Made by a program: the position numbers and the translations under genes
Notes under the pieces: generated by a model
What the model saw: only the letters and a program-made list of their open reading frames with translations
Database searches by the model: none
What the model was told of the DNA's origin: nothing
Virus record (IMG/VR): IMGVR_UViG_3300046616_000314
Coordinates: 474,616 to 538,615 of that record
Direction: 5' to 3' (one strand)
DNA length: 64,000 bases
From: a virus
In this document: piece by piece, positions 1 through 7,576 of the stretch
Layout of the letters: each line of letters opens with the position of its first letter
How positions within the stretch are numbered: position 1 is the first letter of the stretch

Positions 1-465
1 GTGTTCTTTAGCATTCTGTTTTTTGTGTTCCGCAAGGCGATCTTCTGGTTTCTGATCATCACAGTTGTCCTCACGGCAATCGCCATGATGTTCAACTCGA
101 CGCTCGGCGGCGCCCAGAAAAATCAACCTCTCGATAAAGTTATTTCGACGCTGCACCCCACGGAACACACGGATAAATCCCTGTCGGCTATCCTTACGGT
201 CACGAATAACTCGAATTATTCGGTCAAGACGATTAACGTTCGCTGCACAGGCACGACCTTCGGCGGTGAAAATGTCTCGGAAATCATGCTTCTTCCTATC
301 TCGTTCGAAGTGGCTCCGCACGAAATCAAGAGCACGACTTTGAGCGGTGCTATCTTGACGAGCCAAAGCGTGTGCGAGACTACGGCGTTTGCAAGCTGGA
401 ATCGCAACAAGAAAGACGCTGGTAGTTATATCGATGATATGACTGCATGGATGAATGCACACTAA
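1..465 (+). CDS. Small membrane-anchored protein, possibly 5'-truncated by the window edge
   Basis: The reading frame is open from base 1 and begins with GTG, so the true start may lie upstream. Residues about 10-30 are strongly hydrophobic (one membrane segment or uncleaved signal anchor). The remaining ~120 residues look like a soluble beta-rich domain with two cysteines (in CTGT and VCET) that could form a disulphide outside the cytoplasm. The gene ends just before a strong double hairpin. I do not recognise a family. The layout (N-terminal anchor plus small periplasmic domain) suggests a protein acting at the host envelope, but this is inference only. Confidence 0.7.
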   Translation: MFFSILFFVFRKAIFWFLIITVVLTAIAMMFNSTLGGAQKNQPLDKVISTLHPTEHTDKSLSAILTVTNNSNYSVKTINVRCTGTTFGGENVSEIMLLPISFEVAPHEIKSTTLSGAILTSQSVCETTAFASWNRNKKDAGSYIDDMTAWMNAH

Positions 466-474
466 GAGTCATAA

Positions 475-530
475 GGGAGGCTTAGCCTCCCAATGAGACT
501 GGACAAACGCTAACGCGCCTATCCAGTCTC
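475..530 (+). terminator. Tandem hairpins after the first gene
   Basis: Two consecutive inverted repeats follow the stop codon. The first pairs 475-481 with 485-491 (gggaggc/gcctccc, three-base loop). The second pairs 495-503 with 522-530 (gagactgga/tccagtctc). A T-rich stretch follows. They probably terminate the first gene and may isolate the non-coding region downstream. Confidence 0.6.
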
Positions 531-1198
531 TATCTCTTAATGAGTAATATTTCTTTTTATATCATGCACAGGAAGTAATTCACTTTCTCTCCCCCTTGAA
601 AACAATACACCTGTAGAAAGGTATAATGCTCCAAGGGGAAGAAATAAGATGATGCACTCTCGCTCATCGCTCAATAAGCGGCTAACCCACTTTACGTAGG
701 TAGATGGCGGTTTCCCTGTACCATCATGTTGCCGCCCAATCTCGATATTCTAACTCACCCTATCTAAGGGGCTTTGGGGCTGTTGCTGGTGTGCGTCGAT
801 ACGCCTTTTTCACCAACAGACCTTGTGCTCTGGTAGTTATTTTATAATCAAACGGTTATGAAATGTAATTTCACTCTTATACGCCGCGCTATTGAGGGAC
901 GGGCGTATACGGATAGTTGCCAAACTGTTGAAGGCATAGCTATCCTCTTTATTAAGTGCCTTTTTGCGAAAACTCTGTTCGCTGAGCAGCCGTCAATACA
1001 TCACCCCTGCTATGGTGTGTAGAATCCGTCTCATTCGGTCGCGTTCCTATCGGGCTCGGTCTATACTTCCCGGCTGGATGGTTGGGTCGGAGTGAAACCC
1101 TTTTAACTCCTACGCGAATTATGGCTAGACAACAGAACCAAATGGTTCTATAAATTTCTAGAGTCCTTTAATAGAATCCTTTGGGGTATCCTGTCAAT
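531..1198. ncRNA. Long gene-free stretch with multiple hairpins; candidate non-coding RNA
   Basis: No convincing open reading frame covers this stretch. It holds a perfect TATAAT at 622-627, several inverted repeats (for example 1134-1139 with 1144-1149, agaacc/ggttct around a four-base loop, followed by a T-rich tract; ggatag/ctatcc arms near 920-955; ctgttg...caccaacag near 780-830), and no tRNA signature (no T-loop GTTCGAATC-type motif that I could find). A transcript from about 634 to 1155 would be a plausible structured RNA of ~520 nt. The -35 partner is not clear (TTGAAA lies 20 nt away). No known RNA family was recognised. Confidence 0.4.
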
Positions 1199-1570
1199 AT
1201 GAATCGTGTAATTCTCGGTAAATTCGAACAAGGACGCCAAGCTAAGTGGATTTGTACTGCTGATATGGCAGGAATGCCGAAAAATAGGCTCGAATATTTT
1301 TGCGATCTGATGTTCTTGTACGACGACGATCCCGATCAAGTCGCGATCCGAGGCGGCGTTTTCTTCCGGGTCATCAAGAATCGGAACAGTGATCCCGAAA
1401 CGGCTGCGGTGTTTGAGAAGTTCTCCCGCGCGTTTCCCACCATGCCGGTATATTACCTAGGATCATCGATAGGCACTGATCCCAAAGATTTCACGAAAAA
1501 TTTGATGCCCTCGTTCCTCATCACCACCGATGAGCAACGGACCTATTTCAAACTGCTGTTTGGAGTTTAA
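1199..1570 (+). CDS. Small protein ending in the phage FKLxF-type C-terminal motif
   Basis: The 123-residue product is of unknown function. I chose ATG 1199 over an in-frame TTG at 1181; GGGG about 12 nt upstream is only a weak ribosome-binding site. The last 16 residues (…TTDEQRTYFKLLFGV) match a motif that recurs at or near the C-terminus of at least five other small proteins in this window: an acidic helix start followed by [FY]-x-K-L-x-[WYF]. The body contains no recognised catalytic motif. Confidence 0.75.
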   Translation: MNRVILGKFEQGRQAKWICTADMAGMPKNRLEYFCDLMFLYDDDPDQVAIRGGVFFRVIKNRNSDPETAAVFEKFSRAFPTMPVYYLGSSIGTDPKDFTKNLMPSFLITTDEQRTYFKLLFGV

Positions 1571-1577
1571 ACCATAG

Positions 1578-1584
1578 ATAAATA
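1578..1584 (+). promoter_or_regulatory. Late promoter element ATAAATA
   Basis: ATAAATA lies ~30 nt upstream of the 1615 start; predicted transcription start ~1590. Confidence 0.6.
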
Positions 1585-1614
1585 GTATTAACGCCTAATA
1601 TAAAGGAAAATACT

Positions 1615-1797
1615 ATGGCTAAGGTTGTTGAAGAAGTATACGTAGTTCGTTTGAGCAAGCTTGTTAAGGGCGACAGTGTTGACGCACTTTCCCCGAAGGG
1701 CTTCGTTGATAATGTCGAAGCGATTCTAGGCGAACTCGTTGGGGACGCGGGCGTTATTGTCGAAGTTGAGGTACTGGATTCCGGCGATAGCGAATGA
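1615..1797 (+). CDS. Small acidic protein, unknown function
   Basis: A 60-residue protein with an AAAGGA ribosome-binding site and a late promoter element upstream. The pattern is alternating beta and helix (VYVVRLSKL… GFVDNVEAILGEL…VIVEVEVLD), compatible with a small ferredoxin-like alpha/beta fold. Its 3' end overlaps the 3' end of the converging minus-strand gene by 72 nt, which is unusually long for this genome. No family recognised. Confidence 0.7.
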   Translation: MAKVVEEVYVVRLSKLVKGDSVDALSPKGFVDNVEAILGELVGDAGVIVEVEVLDSGDSE

Positions 1798-2265
1798 TCT
1801 GACATACTGACGTTCGATATCTTCGACCATCAATTTGAAATTGATAGCGGCTTCGCCAGGGATATCGGACTTCAGTTTGTTAAAATAATCGCCAATGAGG
1901 GATTGCCAGACCTGACGAATGCTGTTCGCTAGGTCTGCCTCTGACTTGGAATCTTCAATCTCGGCGTGCGACGACGGCAACTTAAGATGCTCGATCACCT
2001 TTTCACGGGTGCGAGTATCCACCAGTTTCCATAGATGACTCAGAAGATCAGTTTCCGTGTAGAATTTCGGCGGGTCTTCTTTAGACAGGCGCCGTGTCAA
2101 AAAAATACAGAACATGCGATACGGGATCGGAATGCCTCTCATAAAGATGAGCGTTTCGATCTCGCCGCTTTCGCATACGAGGGTATCGACTACCAAACCC
2201 TTATCGCGCACGATGCTACCGATCATGCCATTTTCGAGCATTTCTGAAGTCAGTTCGGTAATCAT
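1726..2265 (-). CDS. Hypothetical protein coupled to a nucleotidyltransferase-like gene
   Basis: The product is 179 residues, mostly helical, with no recognised motif. It starts at an ATG that overlaps the upstream stop codon (ATGA at 2262-2265), so it is probably translationally coupled to the nucleotidyltransferase-like gene 2262-2885 and works with it. Such pairing recalls toxin/antitoxin-like or enzyme/adaptor pairs, but nothing in the sequence proves that. Confidence 0.75.
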   Translation of the reverse strand: MITELTSEMLENGMIGSIVRDKGLVVDTLVCESGEIETLIFMRGIPIPYRMFCIFLTRRLSKEDPPKFYTETDLLSHLWKLVDTRTREKVIEHLKLPSSHAEIEDSKSEADLANSIRQVWQSLIGDYFNKLKSDIPGEAAINFKLMVEDIERQYVRSFAIAGIQYLNFDNNARVPNEFA

Positions 2266-2885
2266 CCGTAATCTTCTTCTTTACCGCACGTAAGATCGTC
2301 TTCAAACATAGTCCCGAAGGCGGGATCATTGATATTCATGATCTGAGCCAACATCCCCGGCGTGGGTGTAAAACCATAGCTGCAATATTTTCCCAAACGC
2401 TTAGGCTTAGGCTTCGAATATTTCAATTTCGAAGTCAGCAACTTATTCTTCAAATGCGGCAAGCACTCGGGATCATAAAGAATTTCTTCCCCATCCGTGA
2501 CGAATTTGGTCACGCTGAAGTCGTATCGATACAGAATCTCTTCCGCCGATTTCGGGAAATGCTTGCAATGGAGTTGAACGTTGAAGGGTTCACGCCCACC
2601 GACTGCGGTTGTCGTGCCATTCGTGCCGCCAGGAAACGGATATAAGTTCGGTGCGAACTGGCGCAAAAATTCCGCGCCCCAATTATACATTTCAAGCGAC
2701 GGAAAATAGACATCAATGTCCCCGCCGCTCTCGCATTCTGAGTTTTGAAAGACACGACGCGCAGCCCCACCGGCAATCCACGGACCATTGTCCATGGTGA
2801 GGTACGGGAAAAACAACCGGATAGCCTTTAGGTGCTTCCGATCATGAAATTCCGGGTCAATCGCGGCGCGGATAAAATTCGTCAT
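2262..2885 (-). CDS. Predicted nucleotidyltransferase-fold protein
   Basis: 207 residues. Near residues 38-65 it has the signature GGAARRVF followed by GGDIDVYF. This is the glycine-rich turn plus D-x-D metal-binding pair of the polymerase-beta-like nucleotidyltransferase superfamily (CCA-adding enzymes, kanamycin nucleotidyltransferases and others). The substrate cannot be read from sequence. I chose ATG 2885 rather than TTG 2894 because a TTGACA/TAATTG promoter upstream predicts transcription starting exactly at 2885, which would make the mRNA leaderless. It overlaps the next gene by ATGA. Confidence 0.7.
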   Translation of the reverse strand: MTNFIRAAIDPEFHDRKHLKAIRLFFPYLTMDNGPWIAGGAARRVFQNSECESGGDIDVYFPSLEMYNWGAEFLRQFAPNLYPFPGGTNGTTTAVGGREPFNVQLHCKHFPKSAEEILYRYDFSVTKFVTDGEEILYDPECLPHLKNKLLTSKLKYSKPKPKRLGKYCSYGFTPTPGMLAQIMNINDPAFGTMFEDDLTCGKEEDYG

Positions 2886-2891
2886 TTTCTT

Positions 2892-2920
2892 CAATTACGG
2901 AATTATCGCAGGGGTGTCAA
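2892..2920 (-). promoter_or_regulatory. Early sigma70-like promoter (minus strand)
   Basis: On the minus strand TTGACA (2920-2915), 17 nt spacer, TAATTG (2897-2892). The predicted start (+1 seven nt after the -10) is 2885, the A of the ATG of the nucleotidyltransferase-like gene. Confidence 0.6.
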
Positions 2921-2929
2921 GCATTTCGG

Positions 2930-2937
2930 TATAAATA
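2930..2937 (+). promoter_or_regulatory. Late promoter TATAAATA
   Basis: Full T4-type late element TATAAATA ~24 nt upstream of the 2962 start. Confidence 0.75.
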
Positions 2938-2961
2938 TCCCTAATAATACGGAGAGAATTC

Positions 2962-3363
2962 ATGAGCTACCGGAGTTTAGTATTGATGAGTAGTCCTCCG
3001 ATGGTACCGTTCTATATCAGCGATCCTATCAAAGTAGATCGCATGTGGTACACAAGTGCGGACCATTTGCACACCATTGCTATTGCTACATCTTGCTTCA
3101 CCGGTCGTCTAACTATTCAAGCTTCTCTGTCGAATGATCCGGGTGAAGGTGATTGGTTCTCGGTTTTGCTCAATGGACAACCCTTCATTGATTATCCGAG
3201 AATGTCATTTTCGGGAGAAACTTCTACAATATTTTTTAATTTCAAAGGGCGTTTCACGTTCTTGCGAGTCAAAATTGATAAGACCCGGCTCCTACCGATG
3301 AATGCTCCTGAAGAAGTAGTAGCTAAGTATGGCGCGGTAGACCGAATTCTTATTAATATCTAA
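2962..3363 (+). CDS. Small virion-type protein upstream of the fibre genes
   Basis: 133 residues, rich in predicted beta strands with a serine/threonine- and aromatic-rich sandwich-like pattern (ITIQASLS…DWFSVLLNGQPFIDY…TSTIFFNFKGRFTFLRVKID). It has a good ggagag ribosome-binding site and a TATAAATA late promoter, and it is followed directly by the fibre genes, so a structural role (fibre or baseplate accessory, possibly carbohydrate binding) is likely. Function is inferred from context only. Confidence 0.75.
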   Translation: MSYRSLVLMSSPPMVPFYISDPIKVDRMWYTSADHLHTIAIATSCFTGRLTIQASLSNDPGEGDWFSVLLNGQPFIDYPRMSFSGETSTIFFNFKGRFTFLRVKIDKTRLLPMNAPEEVVAKYGAVDRILINI

Positions 3364-3372
3364 AGAATACCG

Positions 3373-3412
3373 CTCTGGGTTTTGACTAAATATCAAGGCG
3401 TACCACCCGGAG
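3373..3412 (+). promoter_or_regulatory. Anti-SD / late promoter / SD element of the first fibre gene
   Basis: Bases 3373-3380 (ctctgggt) can pair with 3405-3412 (acccggag, containing the Shine-Dalgarno) as an 8 bp stem with one G-U. The late element CTAAATA (3386-3392) lies between the arms. The predicted late start (~3398) omits the 5' arm, which frees the ribosome-binding site. Confidence 0.6.
3386..3392 (+). promoter_or_regulatory. Late promoter element CTAAATA
   Basis: CTAAATA 30 nt upstream of the 3422 ATG; drives the fibre block. Confidence 0.65.
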
Positions 3413-3421
3413 TGTAAACCC

Positions 3422-5323
3422 ATGCCATCAGTTGATAATAGTCGTATCAGTACACCTACGGGTGAAATCGATTACGCAGAAGATGACGCAACCGCAAATG
3501 CGTCTACCACGTCCTCTTCTTCGCTAAATTCCTCTTCCACAACAAATCCTGATCAAACTATTTCTGGTTTGAACATCGGTGGTGGCTACGGTGTGTTCGC
3601 CGGAACCAACGGTCAATATGATGTTGTCATGGAATTCAAAACGCTGATTCCTGGCGTTGGTATTGAATTGATCCAAGATGCTTCAACCATCACTATCAAA
3701 AATGTTGGTCAAAGCTCGGGTAACGGCACGATCATCGGTGACGGTTTTGACATCGATCTAGGTGATTCGAACACGGTCGTTTGGTCCGGTGGCGCCTTGC
3801 CATTTACAAATACGACGGTTGTTTCTGAAGCCATTGACGATCTCAATAAGCTTCTTGCCCTTCTGGTCCCTTCTGCCCCGCCTGCATTCCCTAACGCAAA
3901 TGCGCTGGTCATCACCAACACAACGGGTTCGACTCCGTACCTGTGTTCGGGTGTAACAAACAACTCGGGCACAACCGCTCCCACCGCTGGTACCGCGATC
4001 AACCGCATTACTACAACGGGCGCAACTTCCAACGTTTTCAATGACATGGGTCCTGGCAATTCGGGAACCATTCAATTGCGTGTCAATGGCGCGGTCGCCA
4101 ACTCGCATGTCATGACTGGTACAGGCGACAATGGCAACTACGGCGGTCTGTTGATTGCTGACCAAAAAGATTTCCCGGTTGCGACCCCTGGTTTCTATAA
4201 ATCAGTTGATGTCTCGGCTCTGCTGGCTGCTGCACCATTCGGTCTGAATCGTATTAGCTTAAACCATACTGGTGCTGGTGCAACTGCGGACGTGTTCTTT
4301 GTCCGCGATGCAATGACTAGCATGGCTTCGCTGAATTCTTCTACAGTTACCGAAGCTGCACTTGGTACTGTTGCGTACTCTTCAAGTGTTCCGCACTACA
4401 ATACCGGTGCATCATTGACTGTTGGTACAACCGCTACGAACATTTCGGGCGATACATACTACGGTGGCACTGATCCTCTGGTTATTTCTTCTCCGGTTAT
4501 CGCTTCTCAATCGTTTGCTTATGGGACATTGGGTATCACGACACCGATTACTAAAGATTTGACTACTGCGACTATCAGCCCCGTAACTGTCAACATCGAC
4601 GGCACTGGTCACACTTCGGGTGTGATCCAGGGTTCGTTCAAGAACGTCAACGGCGCAAGCACACTGACGACACTATCACCGACCACTGTCTTGATTAAGC
4701 GTGGCTCTGCTGGTTCGCGCATTGACGAAATGAGCGTCCCCGTTTCGGGTCTGGGTTCATCTCCGAACACCAACAACGCACTTCGCGTGGGTCAAGCCGC
4801 TGGTGACACACCGGCTGGCTCTCCTGCGGCTTGGGTTTCGTCAGCTTCGATTGCTACGCATGAAGCCGCCGTGGTCGCTGGTATTCTGAAGCATGACCAA
4901 ACAAATTATAGTGTAAATTATTTGCCAGTTGGACCGGACCTGTCTTCAGGTCGTTCCGGTGCTCAATATGTCACGTTCTCGTTCAATCGTGCAACCGTGT
5001 CTACCTTCAAGATCGCCATCACTGGAAATTATGCTGGCTGCTGGATCAAGCTTCCGGGTGTTTCGGATAACAACTCTATTTCACCGAATGCCGCGAACGG
5101 CTGGTGGAATATGTCTCAATCGTACATCGGCGCGGGCGTCCCCGGCGGTCCTGGCGACACAAACGCGGGTTGCGCGGTTGGTTCGGTCATGACCGGTTCG
5201 ACGGGAACATATACCGTCACATTCGGTACACAAACTTCAACAAATGCAACGGGTAATCAGATTTTGGTTCGTATTCGCTTGAATGCTGGACAAACAATTT
5301 CGGCACTCGCGTTCACGAACTAA
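3422..5323 (+). CDS. Tail fibre protein A (paralogue of the minus-strand fibre at 20398)
   Basis: 633 residues, Ser/Thr/Gly/Asn-rich, beta-structured, typical of trimeric fibres. The N-terminal ~100 residues are low complexity (Ser/Thr runs). From about residue 135 onward it aligns end to end with the minus-strand protein 20398-22224: shared landmarks include SAPPAFPN/PAAPPAFPN, DMGPGNSGT, YYGGTDPLVIS, LSSGR-GAQYVTFSFNR, YAGCWI-LPGVSDN, SPNAANGWWN and the identical C-terminal block NATGNQILVRIRLNAGQ. Only the N-terminal module differs, so the shared part is probably the distal receptor-binding region and the N-terminus decides where the fibre attaches. Late promoter and hairpin-controlled ribosome-binding site lie upstream. 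Confidence 0.85.
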   Translation: MPSVDNSRISTPTGEIDYAEDDATANASTTSSSSLNSSSTTNPDQTISGLNIGGGYGVFAGTNGQYDVVMEFKTLIPGVGIELIQDASTITIKNVGQSSGNGTIIGDGFDIDLGDSNTVVWSGGALPFTNTTVVSEAIDDLNKLLALLVPSAPPAFPNANALVITNTTGSTPYLCSGVTNNSGTTAPTAGTAINRITTTGATSNVFNDMGPGNSGTIQLRVNGAVANSHVMTGTGDNGNYGGLLIADQKDFPVATPGFYKSVDVSALLAAAPFGLNRISLNHTGAGATADVFFVRDAMTSMASLNSSTVTEAALGTVAYSSSVPHYNTGASLTVGTTATNISGDTYYGGTDPLVISSPVIASQSFAYGTLGITTPITKDLTTATISPVTVNIDGTGHTSGVIQGSFKNVNGASTLTTLSPTTVLIKRGSAGSRIDEMSVPVSGLGSSPNTNNALRVGQAAGDTPAGSPAAWVSSASIATHEAAVVAGILKHDQTNYSVNYLPVGPDLSSGRSGAQYVTFSFNRATVSTFKIAITGNYAGCWIKLPGVSDNNSISPNAANGWWNMSQSYIGAGVPGGPGDTNAGCAVGSVMTGSTGTYTVTFGTQTSTNATGNQILVRIRLNAGQTISALAFTN

Positions 5324-5335
5324 GGGATTTGAAAG

Positions 5336-7567
5336 ATGGCTATTAGCGATTCAGAAAAGTTAGATACGCTCTGGAAAAAGATTACGTACGGCAAATCCAA
5401 GACGGGTTCGGCAACAGCTAAGACAGGTTCGAACGAAGCGATTTCTTCGCCGTTGCCTGTTGTTCCCGATAACATTTGGGCACAAGCAAACGCAACAACC
5501 ATTCCGTTGACCCCGCCGGTCTCCACCACGGGCTTTGTAAAGCGTTGGGTTGGTGTTGATCGCATTCGTATGACGAATGACGTTACATCGTCGCCGAACC
5601 AAACTTGGCTGGCTACCCTAACCTACAACAGCGCGATCACCCGCCTGCGGGATTTCATTACGCCTGAATTTGGTCCGCAATATATTGCTGCGGTCTACAT
5701 TGGTGATCCGAATGGCGGTCCTGCTGCGCGTTTGTTCCCCGATACGACCAACGAAGAATGGGTTTTTGACTATTCGGCTGGCGTTCTGATTTTCTTGAAC
5801 AACATCCCCGGATCGAAGACGGCTACCGTTGGCTCGGGCTCGGTTTCTATTGGTTCTAACGGAATCTATATTGAACTGTATCAATACATTGGTACAAAGG
5901 GTCTGGGTTCGGGCTCTGGTGGCGGCGGAAGCGGCGACTTCGTTGAACGAACTGGCGACACCATGTCGGGTACTCTGTCGTTTGGTGATTATGCCCCGAA
6001 CGATGGTCAAACTCTTCTAATTCAAGAAGACGGCAACCTGCGCTCTGGTATGGGCGTCTCGGGTAGCGAAGTTCGTGTATTTGCTTCGCAAAACTCGACG
6101 CTATCCTTTGGACACGTTTCGTCCACCGATGGAATTGCTTATACCGAACGTGCGCGTTTTGATGAAAATGGTATGTTCACCGTTACTGGTGCTGATGATG
6201 GTTATATCAGCACTGATGCTGGTAAGAGCCTAATTCTGGGTCATATTGACCAAGGTGTATTTGTTGAACGAGTTAAGATCAATGCCAACGGTGTTCTGAC
6301 ACGCGCTGGATACATGGTCTATGACACCAACAATTTCTCTCTGCAAAATACTACAGTAATTCCAGGCACTTACACTAGTGCAAACATTATCGTTGATGAG
6401 AAGGGTCGTATTCTTCAAGCGTCGAATGGTACGGGCTCTGGCGGCGGTGGTGGTGGAACCGTAACTAGCGTTGCTATCGCCAACGGCTCGGCTGCATTGT
6501 CCGTTTCGGGCGGTCCAATTACACTCGCGGGCACGATTACTGTTGATCTTACAAATACTGGTGTTACGGCTGGTCATTATACGAACGCCGATGTTACGGT
6601 TGACCGTCAAGGACGTGTCACGGCTATTACCAATGGTACAGCAAGCGTCGGCGGTAATGGTACGGTTACGAGCGTTGGTTTATCGGGCTCGCCGGATGTA
6701 TTGGTCTCGGGTGCTTCTCCGATCACAACTAGCGGCGCATTCGCTCTCAGTTTGTCCAACACGGGTGTTGCGCAAGGTACCTATACCAAGCTCACCGTTG
6801 ACACTAAAGGGCGTGTAACGGGTGCTGGAACGCTTGCAAACACCGACGTTACCGTGGCTCTGGGTTATAGCCCACTACGCATCAACGAAACGATTACTCT
6901 ATCTGGTGCAATCACTGGTTCGGGCGCAAATGCCATCGTCACTACACTGACAAACACCGTTGTCATCCCTGGTAGCTACACCAATGCCAACATTACTGTT
7001 GGTCCCGATGGTCGTCTTACATCCGCATCGAACGGAACTGGTGGCGGTGGTGGTGGAGCCGTGGCTGTCAGCAAGAACGGTACGCAAGTTCTGGCGTCGG
7101 CTGCTAATCTGAACTTCACTGGTAACGGCGTTACCGTGACGGATGGTGGCTCGGGTACTGCAACAATCAATATTCCTGATTATCTGGAATATGTGCATTT
7201 CCAATATACAAGCGGTGGTTCGGGTACATTCTCTCAAGCGGATTGCGTTATCGCCAACTCTGCTGGTGTAGCTGTTTCATTCGTTGATACCCTCAACAGT
7301 ATTGTTAAGTTTACATTTACTGGTCGTCCTTTCCCGCCCGCCTCGGTTGCTATCATGGGTCAATCTTATACTACTAACGAATTCCTGCACAAAAACTTGG
7401 GCGCGGAAATCGGAACACGTAAGATGCCCGGCGGCGGAACTGCTGCTGTCCCAACGGTCTTCGGTAATTTCACAGAAATGACTATTCAGCTTCGTCAACA
7501 AGACACCGGGGCTTCTGGCGCCGCGCTTGGTCAACGTGCTCATGGTGCCATTATCTTTAAATTCTAA
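5336..7567 (+). CDS. Tail fibre protein B with GxYTxxxVDxxGRV repeats
   Basis: 743 residues. The N-terminal ~190 residues (MAISDSEKLDTLWKK… YIGDPNGGPAAR… TTNEEWVFDY) match the N-terminal half of the minus-strand protein 19297-20379 and probably form an attachment module. After a Gly-rich linker (~195-205) come repeats of the common phage-fibre type (GTYTKLTVDTKGRVT, GHYTNADVTVDRQGRVT, GSYTNANITVGPDGRLT) separated by glycine linkers. A compact C-terminal domain (~610-743) may be the tip. It starts 13 nt after fibre A, so the two are co-transcribed. Confidence 0.85.
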   Translation: MAISDSEKLDTLWKKITYGKSKTGSATAKTGSNEAISSPLPVVPDNIWAQANATTIPLTPPVSTTGFVKRWVGVDRIRMTNDVTSSPNQTWLATLTYNSAITRLRDFITPEFGPQYIAAVYIGDPNGGPAARLFPDTTNEEWVFDYSAGVLIFLNNIPGSKTATVGSGSVSIGSNGIYIELYQYIGTKGLGSGSGGGGSGDFVERTGDTMSGTLSFGDYAPNDGQTLLIQEDGNLRSGMGVSGSEVRVFASQNSTLSFGHVSSTDGIAYTERARFDENGMFTVTGADDGYISTDAGKSLILGHIDQGVFVERVKINANGVLTRAGYMVYDTNNFSLQNTTVIPGTYTSANIIVDEKGRILQASNGTGSGGGGGGTVTSVAIANGSAALSVSGGPITLAGTITVDLTNTGVTAGHYTNADVTVDRQGRVTAITNGTASVGGNGTVTSVGLSGSPDVLVSGASPITTSGAFALSLSNTGVAQGTYTKLTVDTKGRVTGAGTLANTDVTVALGYSPLRINETITLSGAITGSGANAIVTTLTNTVVIPGSYTNANITVGPDGRLTSASNGTGGGGGGAVAVSKNGTQVLASAANLNFTGNGVTVTDGGSGTATINIPDYLEYVHFQYTSGGSGTFSQADCVIANSAGVAVSFVDTLNSIVKFTFTGRPFPPASVAIMGQSYTTNEFLHKNLGAEIGTRKMPGGGTAAVPTVFGNFTEMTIQLRQQDTGASGAALGQRAHGAIIFKF

Positions 7568-7576
7568 AGGATTACA

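Noticed and set aside
531-1198. tRNA, tmRNA or RNase P RNA in the gene-free region
   Set aside because: I looked for T-loop, CCA-end and conserved core motifs on both strands and found none that fit.
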